Position numbers and translations under genes: made by a program | Notes under the pieces: generated by a model | What the model was told of the DNA's origin: nothing | Seen by the model: only the letters and a program-made list of their open reading frames with translations | Database searches by the model: none | Shown: positions 9,455 to 20,789 of the stretch, piece by piece | Numbering within the stretch: position 1 is the first letter of the stretch | How the letters are laid out: each line of letters begins with the position of its first letter | Source of the DNA: Bathynomus jamesi | Lineage: Eukaryota > Arthropoda > Malacostraca > Isopoda > Cirolanidae | Assembly (NCBI GenBank): GCA_023014485.1 | Contig: JAJOZX010001003.1 | Location: forward strand, 186,001 to 250,000 | DNA: 64,000 nt | Reading direction: 5' to 3'

Positions 9455-10815
9455 TAGTGCTTGCATAATACCGAAAATTTTCAATACCGGTATTTGGAGG
9501 CAATTATGCTAATCCCGGTATTGATACCGGTATTATGAAAAAAATAATTTATTTTGATTTATTATGGTGCCACCCTACCAACCCTCCCACAAGTCTGAGG
9601 GACTTGCAGTACTCACCATATTTACTATAAATTAATGACCCAACTCCAAATAGATGGCATTCTATTCGAAAAAGTTTATACAGTAAATTACTAAATTGTA
9701 ATAAAAATATTATTTGAATTTTTTTTAGCATATTATTATACAACTACTGGGGTAGATAGAAATTATTAGTATCTAAATATTTATTTCTTAGTTTGATTTT
9801 GAAAGTATGCTTTGAGGAAACAAAGAGCATCTAGGGATTGTTCAGATAGACTTGATCTCAGTTTCGTCAGAAATAGGCCTGCAGCAGAAAAGGCTCTTTC
9901 TGATTCTGCACTTGTAGGTTTAATTGAAAGCAGTGCCTTGTACAGCTTCTCTAAATTCTCACTTCTCTGTAAAGTAACTTCCAAGCTTTTAAATTCATTA
10001 GTAACATCAAAATCAATGGAATTTTTTTTAGATGACACTTTTCCTAGTTTGTCCATTTCTTGCATGTATTCACTCAGTAATGAATCTGCTTCCATTTCAG
10101 TCTTATTTGCAGCTACATTTTCAGGGTTACATGGAAATTCCTGTTCTTCCATTTCTATCTCCAAATCAACCACATTCTTAGGGAAAAGCCTTTTATGGAG
10201 CCTTTCTGCAGTTCTTTTGAGAACTAATTTTGATGGAACAGAAAAACTTTCCTCTTCTTGAACTTTTAAAACTTCGGGATTATGAAGATATTTGATTAAA
10301 CCTACAATGTCTTGCTGTCTTCTTGAAATGTAACGATTTCTAAGACAATCTTTTAACTCTTTTGCTATTGGATTATTTTTCTCTCCTAGTTTCTTTGAAA
10401 TAAATTTCATTGATGATTCAGCTGTCAGGAGTGATGCATCTTTCGAGCATAACCCTTTAAGAATTATTTCAACAGGACGTAAGGTGTCATAAAGGTTTTC
10501 AATAATTTCCCACTCTGTTGAAGAAATGGCTACAGTTGAATGAATCACTCTTAAAGCTAGTGCAATAAATAGTTTTCTTTGATAGAAAGGAATAGAAAAC
10601 GAAAAAAAGAGGTTAACTGCAAAATACCCCGAAACTTTTTTTTTCTCCGAATCCTCCAAAAACAGTTTATTTGCCCATCGGAGGACTTAATTGCCTAAAT
10701 TTTACAATAGCAATTTTTGTCAATACCGAAAACCTATAATATCGGTATCGGTATTATTTGTACTTCTTCAATACCGGTATTAATACCGGTATTTCAATAC
10801 CGGTTTTAACCCCTA
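9455..10815 (-). mobile_element. hAT transposon, internally deleted, ATACCGGTAT subterminal repeats
   Basis: 1361 bp. The ends follow the hAT rule YAGNG: TAGTGCTTGC on the left and, inverted, TAGGGGTTAA on the right. The 8-bp target AACCACAT is duplicated exactly (9447-9454 and 10816-10823). Just inside both ends are clusters of AATACCGGTATT-type words (9465-9535 and 10718-10806), as expected of transposase-binding subterminal repeats. It carries only the C-terminal part of a transposase (9781-10659). Confidence 0.88.
9781..10659 (-). pseudogene. hAT transposase C-terminal half
   Basis: A 292-residue open frame without stops. It has a helical middle (RPVEIILKGLCSKDASLLTAE; SKKLGEKNNPIAKELKDCL) and the hAT C-terminal dimerisation motif near residues 245-285: LLSIKPTSAESERAFSAAG, then LTKLRSSLSEQSLDALCFLKA. 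Full hAT transposases are about 600 residues; the BED zinc finger and the first catalytic acidic residues are absent. Flanked by the subterminal repeats and TIRs of its own element. A domesticated protein is possible but unlikely given the intact TIR/TSD frame. Confidence 0.85.
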
Positions 10816-11222
10816 AACCACATTCGCATTTTCACGTGCATGTTACATGCGCACGTAATTGACATTGCATAACCGGGTTCCTCTTCCAAAGAACTTAATT
10901 CTATGTTAAGGGCAAATGGATTGAAGGAATTAAGATTTAAGGACATTCCTCCGTCTGGCAAGTTAGTGAAAGTAACAAATGTGATAGGGGTTGAAACCGC
11001 GGGTAGGGGGAATTAGGAGGGGGAAAAAGAAATGGAAGGTGCAGAATTACAAACGTAAGAAAGAAAAACTGAAACAGAGAGATGGATGTTTCGCGAAAAT
11101 TCTGAAGTAAGGTCAAGACAGAGAGAAATGACAATTGAAATTGCACTGCAAAATCAGGGAAGAGCTGAATCAGTAGAAGGGACATACGCAGTTCATGTTA
11201 CGGTAAGTAACCAAGTTATCGG

Positions 11223-12088
11223 CAGTGTTCGGAGTAGCGGCGCTACTTTTTTAGTAGCGGTAGGGGTAGCGCCCCTGTTTATGAGGAAAAGTAGCGAAAG
11301 CAGTAGGGGCGCTACATTTTAGAGGAATTCCAACCGCTACGCGCTACTTTTAAAGTGAACAAAACCATTTTTGTTCTTATAGTTTACAAGGTAATAATAT
11401 TACAATAAATAAAAGTAAAAAAAAATTAAATTTGGGCCACTAACAAAGACGTGGTGGTGCTTGGAAGTCTCCCTGCGTTATCAGCTGGAATGGGCTATAT
11501 TGAGCTTGGTCAGAATCAGGCTCATGATGCTGCCGCATACATGTAGTCACACTTATTTTATTTTATTATAAATAAATAATGCGTATTTGACTGTTTTTAT
11601 TATTTTCACTAGGGTGTGGTCAAAAAGTAGCATGAAATAGTCCAGTTCTACTTGTAGCACTTATTTCTACATTATTAGCAATAAAATAAAAGAACTGTGG
11701 CTTCAACCAACGCAATTTTTACTATCTCACCACTTTAAAAGATGTAACGAGATAGTAATTTCTTCCTTTTGCCTGTTTTATTCATGTCCTATTGTTCTAT
11801 ACAGCATACACCTTTTTTCCTAGCACAACTGCTCAGTAACTGAAAGCAACAACTTAGCTACTGAATTTGTGATGTACAGATATGTACATTGATGCTATTT
11901 TCTAATACTTTCACAAACTGTACATACATATTGGGGAATTATTATTCCAATTTTGAATGTTTTTCAAAAGTAGCGGTACCGCACTACTTTTCCAAATGAG
12001 TAGCTGTAGAGGTAGGGCCGCTAGATTTTGGCTCAAGTAGCGGTAGAGGTAGCGCCGCTATTTTGAGGAGGTAGCGCGCACAACACTG
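11223..12088. mobile_element. non-autonomous hAT, GTAGCGGTAG subterminal repeats
   Basis: 866 bp. Ends CAGTGTT and AACACTG; flanks GTTATCGG (11215-11222) and GTTATCGT (12089-12096) agree at 7 of 8. Both subterminal zones are packed with GTAGCGGTA, GTAGCGCC and GCGCTACTTTT words (11235-11355 and 11965-12075). The interior is AT-rich with no frame. Inserted in LINE D. Confidence 0.83.
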
Positions 12089-12479
12089 GTTATCGTTATA
12101 AATAATAAAAAAAAAGAAGAAAAGCAAGGTAAAAAAAACAGAGAAAAAAGAAAAAGAAATCAGAGGGTACTTGAATAAATCAGAAATTACATACTACTGC
12201 TAAGATGTTAATCTAAAAAAAAAGAAACTTCCCAAAGAGGAAAGTTCTCAGAGAATTGACTGAAGCGCTAAAATGTTATAGCTATAAATGGGAAAGGCAG
12301 GCACAGGTTAAAGAAACTGAAGTTGAAAGCACACTCTTCCAGGAACAAATTAAGGTTACACCTGACTACTGTATAACTGTTCCTCAGGAAACATTTAACA
12401 AAGTGAAAAACGGACAAACACATTCTTCTTTGCAGAGTACCCGTTCTAGGGCTTCCCAGTCTCAAAATAAATAAGATAG

Positions 12480-13660
12480 TTTGGTGGTAGTTGCTACTGT
12501 TACTTGAACAGATTTAGATTTATTTTTAACCATGGTTAATATGAATTACAACTTGAAAATAATAGCTCACAACGTTAAAAAATGGGATATTAAAACGTAC
12601 CAACTTTGCAACATTTATTGAATAGAAGACCCAGACAATAATCTTATTTCAGAACTCGTAATTAAAGACTAAGCAAGAATAAAAATTTTAATTACAACTT
12701 AATACAATAAGGAAAACGCACGATGGAGTGGCCATTGCAATAGTGAAAAGAATTAGATATACAGAAGGCTTCCGATAAGGTATGAATCACAAGCCTACCG
12801 TATAAAATGTTAAACTTAGGAATGAACCTTGTTTTAGAGCGTATAACCTGTGATTACTTCATGGCGGTTATTTATATTGAGAAGATATGGGACCAACCTT
12901 TTAATCTGGATGCTGGAGTGCCGCAGGGTGGATACTTAAGCCCCACCCTGTGCACACTATATACTATGGACGTCCATGAATCACAGCGTTATCACACTTT
13001 AAACATTATGTATGCCGATAATGTAACACAGGTCGTGACATTCAGTACCAAACCCTATAATTTATGGCAGAAACAACAAGAAGAAAAATTAAAAACATTA
13101 ACGACTGTTAAAAGGAATGGAAGATCAGAGCAGAGCAAACTTTTCAATACCACCAGTGAGAAGACGAAGAACTGAAGAAGTAATAGTTGACGCGAAATGT
13201 ATGAATGCTAATCATGGCAGGGTACGTAGCCTCCAGTTAACACCAAACGGATATATGAAGCGTGTTAGAGAACAAATCTGGAAAATAAGAGCTAATTTAA
13301 GCAAAATTTAATGTGCCGTTACATTTGCTCAGCAATTCGAGAATGAAGTACGTCCAGAGTTCAAAACAGAGCCACACTGTTTTTAGCCGACAAACGTAGA
13401 TCCAACCGGGAGAGACAAATGAGTTTGCGTGCAGAAGCAAAGCCGAAGCCAATCAACATTGTGGTAATTAAGAGGGCCATAAAAATTTGGGGAAAACCGA
13501 AAAAAGAGATAGAGCAAGAAACGCATGAAAAATTAGTTCCTCCAGCTGAAGGTATACGAAATATAATAAAGTTATTCAAAGGTAGCAAAAGACACCGAAG
13601 TTGCGCAGGTTTCATTATATGTACAAACAGAATTCTTATGTCGAGTTTTGATAAATAACA
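12480..13660 (+). pseudogene. LINE D ORF2 relic: endonuclease start fused to RT palm
   Basis: A frame near 12530 gives YNLKIIAHNVKKW (start of an AP-like endonuclease) and LISELVIKD. From 12807 the RT palm appears: DAGVPQGGYLSPTLCTLYT and NIMYADNVTQVV. The second catalytic aspartate is N (YADN), so the RT would be dead even without frame breaks. A later piece KIKNIN...KEWKIRAEQ and the 13419-13658 frame (PINIVVIKRAIKIWG) form the C-terminus. Confidence 0.68.
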
Positions 13661-15767
13661 ACTCGAAGACCATCGTACACCATAATAATTCAATAATTGC
13701 CCCCTCCCCCTCCCACACCAAAAAAGAGAATGCATAATAGAGATCCTCACTCGACCTGAAGGTATATATTTCTCCGACTTTCCTTCATTTTATCTATATT
13801 ATCTACATCCTCAGCATTTTTTCAGTCTTATTTCGCCGTTGATCGTTGCTCCTTCTCCTCAACTTCCAAATTATTCTCTCCTTACAAAAGCCCTCCGAAA
13901 AGCAACCTACGGGGGGAAGTAGGAGGGGCGAGTGTGTTACTAAAACCTCCCCTGGTTCTTCCTTGATGCCCGAGGAGAAGTGAGGGGTAGGAGTTTGGGC
14001 CAATTAAAGGGGGGATGGTAGGTACGCCGCTTCGTCGTGACGTAAGATACGAAAAAGACAAGTGCTCAGCTCTACGCAGCACAGAAATTAAGAAAATAGA
14101 GATAATACATGAAGTGCTTTATTGCCCAAATTTTATGTATCTATTAAAAATTTAATACCTGGAAATTTTTATAAAATTACTTGGAAAACACAGAGAAATT
14201 CACAAAAGAAAAAGAGTGGCAACCCTGAAAATGTCATTAATAGTTTTATAAATTAATTTTTATGCTTGTCGTAGAAACGGAAGTTTAAAATTTGGCATAT
14301 AGACACGTTAATAAATGTCACTTGAAAACGTGTAGTGCGCTTTTTGAAATAACTTTTTTAAAAAGAATTATAGCACCGTAAATTCTGATACCCGTTGTTT
14401 TTAGTATGAGATGCCCATCAAGGAAAATAATGGCAGTTACGTTAGTTACTTCATATAAAAATATTATTTATTTTCTACCTTTATTGAAAGTTTCCAAAAA
14501 ACGATTTGATATTTTCGAGGTATAATTTTTTACCTTTTTTTTCTTAAATCTAAATTTTCACGTAATTAATGAATGACAATTAAAGAATTAGAACCCCCAC
14601 TAAATCTAATTATTTCCGGTTGGAACCCCCTTATTTCAAATACTTTTGATAAATTTGGAAGAAAGAAAAAATTACGTCAGTGGATTCTGAGAGAAAACTT
14701 CTATAATACCAAATTAAAACCAAAAATCGATTCTTTTTCGAAGTTTTCATAATTTTTTTTGGAAAAGTCACTGTTCGAATCCTGGAAGTACGATAATCAT
14801 TTATTAATGACTCACTGTATCCCAATTATTTTATAGTATGAGAAAAATAATGGATGTACAATTTCCAAAAAATGTTCCCCTGAAAACAAAATTTCTAAAA
14901 CGTATAAAAAATTGGTAATCGGTAATATTTTGTTTTTCTTCAAATATTTTATTTGTTTTGGCGACAAGAGTAAAATTTCAAAAAGAAAACACAGTCCGTC
15001 ATTACTGAATAATGATTAGTCATTTGTTGATTTTTAGAAATTTCTAAGGGAACATTTTCCAGAAATTGTACTTACAATACTATAATTTACGATATTGAGT
15101 TCTGCAGACTCGCAGTATGTTGTTCATTTTGTGTCGGTCTATGTTTCGGTTGTTCTAATTTACATCCTTCGTCTCTAAGTGTCTATGTTATGATTAAAGA
15201 AATTCCATGATTTCGGTTGGTTGTTGTAAAGGGATTTGAAACGATGATCATGTTATATACTATGTTATTTTATCGATGATTTTGAAGGTTTATTTAATGG
15301 ATGTCCCCTTTTGTATGATCTGAATTCACAAATCATAATGTATGATTGGCACTCTGAAGCATTAATTTATCATGCTGAACATAATAATAAATTAATAAAT
15401 ATGTGAAACGATGAAGAATTTTCATTTAAAGTTAAATAAGATTTTATTGAGTAGTTATTGAAAGAAAACAAGTTTTAAGTTTAAAATGGGAGATTTTTTA
15501 GTGATATCTTTATTTCATTGGTCACTCGCTAATAGTATAGGATTTTTGCGTAAAGGATGTTTTTATGTGGTGTGTGTAACCGTTTAGGCTGCTCATAAAT
15601 GTTGTTGTCAGGATTTGCGAATGTTTTTATGAATAAAGTGTGCCAGAAAATATTATTCTTCGAGGAAGGAGATTACGTACTCTATTTCTTTGTAAAATGA
15701 AATGTATGTGGTGTTTGCATGCTCTTAATTAGGTTCATTTTGAATAAAAAATAGAGTATGATTGAAG
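13661..15767. other. no gene recognised
   Basis: AT-rich DNA. A GC-richer patch at 13870-14040 holds overlapping short minus frames (Pro/Ser-rich) that look like chance. I find no TIR pair, splice-flanked exon or tandem array in the rest. Confidence 0.6.
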
Positions 15768-15906
15768 ATTAATGTACCCCTTTATGCAGGAGAGAATCAC
15801 CTCCGTGATGTGCTCGGAAGCAGTAATCATTCCATGGGAAATCAAAAGAAGTACTGTCTAAGGGCTTCCCAATCAGTGGCGACGAAGTGCTGGATAAGAA
15901 ACAGAC
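15768..15906 (-). pseudogene. LINE A fragment (linker after endonuclease)
   Basis: On the minus strand: HFVATDWEALRQYFFDFPWND followed by YCFRAHHGG. LINE A at 49030 has the matching start WHFGATDW, and I remember the DFPWDDYCF wording from the linker of Jockey-like crustacean LINEs. Only about 45 codons remain. Confidence 0.55.
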
Positions 15907-16001
15907 ATAACATAATGAAACAAATATGGCAATTTTATATTCTGAACACATACTACTACCTGGAGCAATGTTCTTCATTGCGTAGCTGGTGCTAACATTA
16001 A

Positions 16002-16009
<8 letters not shown>

Positions 16010-16081
<72 letters not shown>
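16010..16081. repeat. (GA)n microsatellite
   Basis: About 36 uninterrupted GA units. Confidence 0.97.
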
Positions 16082-16084
<3 letters not shown>

Positions 16085-16327
16085 ACTCTTAAAGTCGTAG
16101 TAATTCTGAAAAGAAAAATGACTGGTCGTGTTTGCTGACCGCAGGATTGTATTTATGACTCGGGTTCAAAAATTACAAGTCTGGAAAGAAAATTAGGGTC
16201 AATTAAAGAGGAGAAAAAGTTTCATAGTTCCAACATATATTTATTAATTAATTATTTTTGAGGCTAAAGGGAATTATGTGCATCAATTTAGACAAATCTG
16301 AACTCCAAAAATCTTCCTAAAAATTGC

Positions 16328-16328
<1 letters not shown>

Positions 16329-16363
<35 letters not shown>
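16329..16363. repeat. (AAT)n microsatellite
   Basis: About 12 AAT units. The DNA between 16082 and 16759 is otherwise unassigned. Confidence 0.93.
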
Positions 16364-16365
<2 letters not shown>

Positions 16366-16759
16366 AAAACTCAAAAACGCTTTGATGATGAGAAGGTTTG
16401 CGTGGATTTTTTATGAGTGATCGTATTTGAACATATCTACTCGAGAGCAAATATTTCTCATAAACACTTAAATCGATAAACCTAACAAAAATGTCTTAAT
16501 GGTAAAAAATAAATAAATCGATGAACTTCTCGTATACAAAAACGTGAACATAAAATTGGAACCATAAATTGTTCCGAATCACGAAAGATCATAAAACAAA
16601 CGCAACTTTGACACGACGATAAAATTACTGTGACGGAAGTTTCTTCTTCCCTTTACCAACCATAAATGAAAGAAAATGAGTGAAGTACTACCATAAATTA
16701 ATTATTTACGTAACAGTTAAACGCAGTTATTTTGACTATTAGTACTTTAAAAGCATATA

Positions 16760-17091
16760 CAGGAATACCTCGAAATTCGTCGTTAATTCGTTCCGGAATA
16801 ACACGACAAAATACGAAACTACGAAATTCGAGGTAGATTATAACGTTTCAATGAGAAAACATTTTACTGTATTATGTTTTTAAACAGATTAATTAATCAA
16901 ATTCTACTCGTTTTTCGGCAAAATATGTAATATATTGCTTTGGTAAACAGTTGAATTTCGTCAATTTCGATCGTTTTTTTCACTTTTTTCAAAAAACGCC
17001 GAATCTGAGAATATGGACGACGGATTGCGAAACTATAGGTCGTAAAAGATTGACGACGAAATTCGAAACGACGAATTTTGAGGTATTCCTG
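16760..17091. mobile_element. 332-bp MITE with pogo/Tigger-like TIRs
   Basis: The left CAGGAATACCTCGAAATTCG and the inverted right end (TTGAGGTATTCCTG) match for more than 20 bp; TA is duplicated at 16758-16759 and 17092-17093. The TIR layout CAGGNATACCTCG is what pogo/Tigger elements have. Extra ACGACGAAATTCGAAACG words lie inside both ends. No frame. After it, 17100-17810 shows only short chance frames. Confidence 0.82.
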
Positions 17092-17806
17092 TAATTTGTA
17101 TTATGTAACTACATTCTTTTTCAGAAATATACAATTTTTACTATTAATATTATTAACTGTTTTTAATAACACATTTTCAACGTTTAAAATTCCGCTTCAA
17201 CTTCGAGGAATCTCCAATTTTGCTCTCCACCTCTCTCTCTTTCATCCTTTTCTCCTTCAGGTTATTGTAATTTTCCTTTAAGTTGTAAATAGTTTGGTGT
17301 AAGGAGACATGTACATGATTCCGAATGTGCTGCCAATCGTTGTTATTAAGAAGATCCACAACAAGAATCTGCAAAATAAAAGCATTATATATACAGTATA
17401 TATCATATAATGGATTAAAGTCAAACGGGAAATTAGTCGAATCGCTTAGACCGGAAATAAGTCGAATGTACCGAATTAGTCTAATAATAGTGGAATTTGA
17501 TCGAACTACTACTGTTCAGTGCCCGGTTAGACGCCTTTTATAGCCGTTAAGCGTACATCTGGTAAGATTAATTAGGTTAGATTAAATTTCCTGGAGTAAG
17601 TTTCTTTTGGTTCGCTTCGCTCGGCGAAAGTAGTGTAAATGTCCGGTTAGGTCCCCGTTCTCAAGCCGTTAGGTTTACGATTGGGTTAGGTTAAGGAACG
17701 TGCAAGTTATGTTAAACTTAAAAATGATGAAGACTTGAATTAAATGAAATCCACTCAAATCAAATTGAATGGTATCAAGTTGAATTCAACCTTATTTTAT
17801 ATTGTT

Positions 17807-17813
<7 letters not shown>

Positions 17814-17851
<38 letters not shown>
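17814..17851. repeat. (TA)n microsatellite
   Basis: TA tract, followed to 18170 by unassigned DNA with one tRNA box B-like word (GGTTCGAATCTGG, about 17869) that lacks a box A. Confidence 0.93.
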
Positions 17852-17854
<3 letters not shown>

Positions 17855-18173
17855 AACTGTTCGTACGGGGTTCGAATCTGGGCCTTGGCTATTAGTTGCG
17901 TGCTTTATTATATGCAAGTGACATAAGACCTTCAGATACATAAAAGGTGATTCATAAATGTGTTTCATAAATCGCAGGGTGTATGCTTGAGACAAAAGTA
18001 AAGAAAGAAGACCATATAAACACAGGTCGAGAAACCCGTAGGTTCGAGCTATAGCACGCGACAGAAAAATGAAACTCCAAAGATTTTTTACATTTTATGC
18101 AAATACACAGTGTGATACATTTGTTTCATTAAAGTAAATGTTCGAAATTCTTTCCTCCTTATTGAATGCACGT

Positions 18174-18290
18174 TTCAGAGCGCGTTTGGAGAGCGCAAGA
18201 AAGCAACTCGCTCCTCCACCAAGCCAGAGCTAGAGGCGGGGCCACCAGCTTGACCTTCGTGTGAAGAGAAACCAACACACGAAACTTAAA
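18174..18290 (+). pseudogene. LINE C 3'-end fragment
   Basis: Reads GERKKATRSSTKP in one frame and, in the frame matching 52600-52660, a serine-rich SNSLLHQA stretch and RGGATSLTF, then a stop. The last bases, AGCTTGACCTTCGTGTGAAG, are the LINE C 3' tail. Strongly 5'-truncated. Confidence 0.7.
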
Positions 18291-18506
18291 TGAGGCGTTG
18301 CAATCGAACCAATGAACGATATTTAATTCAGATGTATCTGACAAACACGAGGGTGCCATTAGCTGAAAATATAAACGTACAACCGCGCATTTTGGCAAAT
18401 GACAAATTTCTTCCCCACCACCATTCTAATTTCGTCGTAGCCGAATGATCAGCACCTGGGTTCGCTTTCTGGTCACCGATAAATTTTGCAAATGCGCGGT
18501 TATGAG

Positions 18507-18513
<7 letters not shown>

Positions 18514-18551
<38 letters not shown>
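18514..18551. repeat. (TA)n microsatellite
   Basis: TA tract touching the left TIR of the mariner at 18552. Confidence 0.93.
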
Positions 18552-18554
<3 letters not shown>

Positions 18555-19220
18555 TGTCCAAGAAGTCTTGGAGGGTTTTTATTTGGTTATAACGTTTTCC
18601 TTTTTTGATTAATTTATTTATTTTTATTTTTCAATTAAAATAGCCTTGCTGCGATTAAAGAAAATGGCATCCTGGACAGTGCAACAAAGAGTGGCTATTG
18701 TGGAACTTTATTTGACAAACAACTCTTCCATCGTTGCCGCTCACAGAGCGTTTAGATTAAAATTCAACACACGTTCCGCTCCTTCTGATCGAGCTATTCG
18801 ACGGTACGTCGCTAAATTTCGTAGACGAACCACGGACTGGGCGTCCTCGGACAAGCCGAAGTCCAATTCGGGTTGATATGGTTCGTGAAAGCTTTGAGGA
18901 AAATCCACACCAGTCCGACGACGCAGCCAGAAATTAAATATTTCAAGAAGTTCCTGACATGGAATTTTAAGAGAGGATATCAATCTTTACCCGTACAAAA
19001 TTCAAATTGCTCAAGAAATCAAACCACAAAATCATCACAATCGGATAACGTACGCTAATGCGATTTTAGATTTACACATTGAAAATGAAGATTTTCACTA
19101 GATATTAAATTTGTAATTAAAATCGCAATAAATATATTTTCAAGTGTTACAAACCTTTTTTATTTGATTCCCAAACGAAAACATTATAGCCAAACCCCTC
19201 CAAGACATCTGGGACACCCT
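18552..19220 (+). mobile_element. mariner deletion derivative with about 48-bp TIRs
   Basis: The left end (GGTGTCCAAGAAGTCTTGGA followed by GGG, to about 18600) and the inverted right end (AGGGTGTCCCAGATGTCTTG) match for about 48 bp with some mismatches. Embedded in TA-rich DNA, so the exact TSD cannot be read. It keeps only the N-terminal transposase region. Confidence 0.8.
18664..19090 (+). pseudogene. mariner transposase N-terminus (DUF4817-like HTH)
   Basis: Starts MASWTVQQRVAIVELYLTNN and SIVAAHRAFRLKFNTRSAPS, a clear HTH. Then, across frame breaks, MVRESFEENPHQS, a second HTH (AARNLNISRSS-type) and YPYKIQIAQEIK; ends near LDLHIENEDFH. The catalytic DDE domain is deleted, so the protein could only bind DNA. 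Confidence 0.75.
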
Positions 19221-19226
19221 TCATTT

Positions 19227-19282
19227 AAATATATATATATATATATATATAATTTTTCATATATAATATATATATATATATA
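19227..19282. repeat. (TA)n microsatellites
   Basis: Two TA tracts separated by a short break. Confidence 0.92.
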
Positions 19283-19351
19283 TATAACATTCTTATTTAG
19301 AAAATGCGCAAGGTACAAAAGTTTTTTTTTGTAAAATTCAATTTTACAGCA

Positions 19352-19382
19352 TTAAAGATGGAAATGTGTTTCCGAAACGTCT
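19352..19382 (+). ncRNA. hammerhead-ribozyme-like core (degenerate)
   Basis: TTAAAGA (CTGANGA degraded), T, stem II GGAAA/TTTCC with loop TGTG, GAAA, then CGTC: the final part is the exact A-CG-U-C order of minimal type I hammerheads. (TA)n starts about 105 nt downstream. Confidence 0.4.
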
Positions 19383-19482
19383 GCTTGTGCCTTGCGTATT
19401 TTCAAAATAAAAATGCTATATCCGTGGGTTTTCCCGTGCATCCTTAAGTTTCGCTTCCCTAATAACAAACCTCTGAATGAAG

Positions 19483-19486
<4 letters not shown>

Positions 19487-19566
<80 letters not shown>
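19487..19566. repeat. (TA)n/(GA)n compound microsatellite
   Basis: TA, GA, TA, GA blocks in turn. Positions 19567-20160 carry no feature I can support. Confidence 0.95.
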
Positions 19567-19567
<1 letters not shown>

Positions 19568-20193
19568 GCGGATTGGGAACTTGAAACGGCCCTGGAAAAT
19601 ATTTTGAAAGCGGACCATGTCACCCATCCGATAGTAATCTTATAACCTCATTTTCAATAACTCCATTCCGACTTATTAGTTATTGTTATGGTTTATTTGC
19701 AAACAAATTACGAAGTTGTGAAAGAACTCACGATTTGATATAATAGTTTTTATGAAATGTATTTGTAAATATTACTTACTATACAATTGAATAAACTGCT
19801 TATTTACGTAACAACTGAAAACCTTAAACAAAAATAGCACCGTACCCATACATCAAACTGAAAGTCAGTAAATATGACATTATCTGAAAAGAATAACACT
19901 ACACTCGTCATGTTATTGCGGATATAACTCCTCGCGAAACAATTCATTTTCCCATGATACGTTACTACAATAAACACAAAAGAAAATATTTAGATTCAGT
20001 ATAATAAAAGGCGAACTTCCTTGCATAACTTCCAGCCATGCCAACAGCTTGTCAGTTCAAGTGGAGAGTTGTGCTAGTGTACTACTTGTCTTTACAAAAT
20101 ATTGGAACCTACATGTAGCCCCTACTGGCCCACCGGGAATTCTCCTGACGTCCAGCCAGTCCATTCCACCCATATATATATATATATATATAT

Positions 20194-20480
20194 GCGCCTC
20201 GGTGGTGTAGTGGTTAGCGTCGCTGACTACGAAACCATCGGCCCCGGGTTCGAGACCCGACGGCAGCCGGCGCGCAGCAAAACCCAGCTGTTCATCCTTC
20301 CACACAATAAAGAAAGTGGTTGGTAGATAAATGGGTATCCTAGGTGGCCTAAGTGGTTAAGACGCTGGGCTGCTGATGGGGCGTGGTTCGGATTCCACGT
20401 TAAACTGTAGGTCTAAGGTGGAGTGAAAAGCTTGACCTTCGTCAGAATGAACAATTCGGACGGAAGTTAACCAAAGGTTA
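20194..20480 (+). mobile_element. SINE A, best copy (copy 2)
   Basis: Two tRNA-like heads in tandem. Head 1: box A TGGTGTAGTGG (20203) and box B GGTTCGAGACC (20247). Linker with TTCCACACAATAAAGAAAGT. Head 2: box A TGGCCTAAGTGG (20344) and box B GGTTCGGATTCC (20384). Tail: AAGCTTGACCTTCGTCAGAA and CCAAAGGTTATGCAAGG. Preceded by (TA)n. Both heads keep pol III promoter spacing. Confidence 0.85.
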
Positions 20481-20789
20481 TGCAAGGTGGGAGAAAAGTC
20501 TTTAAGGATTTTATACATGTCATACAAATAATTTGTTAATATTAAATAAATTCCAATGATATCACTGCACTGTATGCGATCCTTTTCAAAGCAACTATAC
20601 AAGACCAGGAATGACCCAAGACTAGAACGGGAAGGCCCTAGGCCTATCCCGAGTCAGCGCCATGTCAGTAAGGATGGAATACAGCAATAAAGAAAAATGT
20701 ATCTTGTATCGTGAACTATTTCTTATAATAATTGTTAAGAAAGTTTGCATTTATTTCAACAAAAAATAATAAACCACTACCAAATGCAA

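Larger units (their letters stand above)
8690..13660 (+). mobile_element. LINE D, decayed non-LTR retrotransposon split by two hAT elements
   Basis: Three segments (8690-9454, 10816-11222, 12089-13660) read as one retrotransposon once the hAT inserts at 9455-10815 and 11223-12088 are removed. Order: ORF1 with a CCHC knuckle; a linker; ORF2 start (LKIIAHNVKKW, typical of an AP-endonuclease N-terminus) joined after a short distance to RT palm (AGVPQGG...MYADN) and a C-terminal RAKAKPKPINIVVIKRAIKIW region. Most of the endonuclease and the RT fingers are missing, so there was an internal deletion. Many stops; inactive. Confidence 0.7.

Noticed and set aside
13803..14082. Two overlapping minus frames in a GC-richer patch
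   Set aside because: Pro/Ser-rich, short, overlapping in different frames, no homology I can recognise.
15762..15995. Plus-strand frame after an acceptor-like TTTATGCAG, considered as an exon
   Set aside because: The minus strand of the same DNA reads as a LINE A linker (HFVATDWEALRQY), which explains the openness better.
18400..18500. tRNA-like word GCCGAATGATCAGCACCTGG with GGTTCGC
   Set aside because: No matching second box at the right distance and no other copy in the window.
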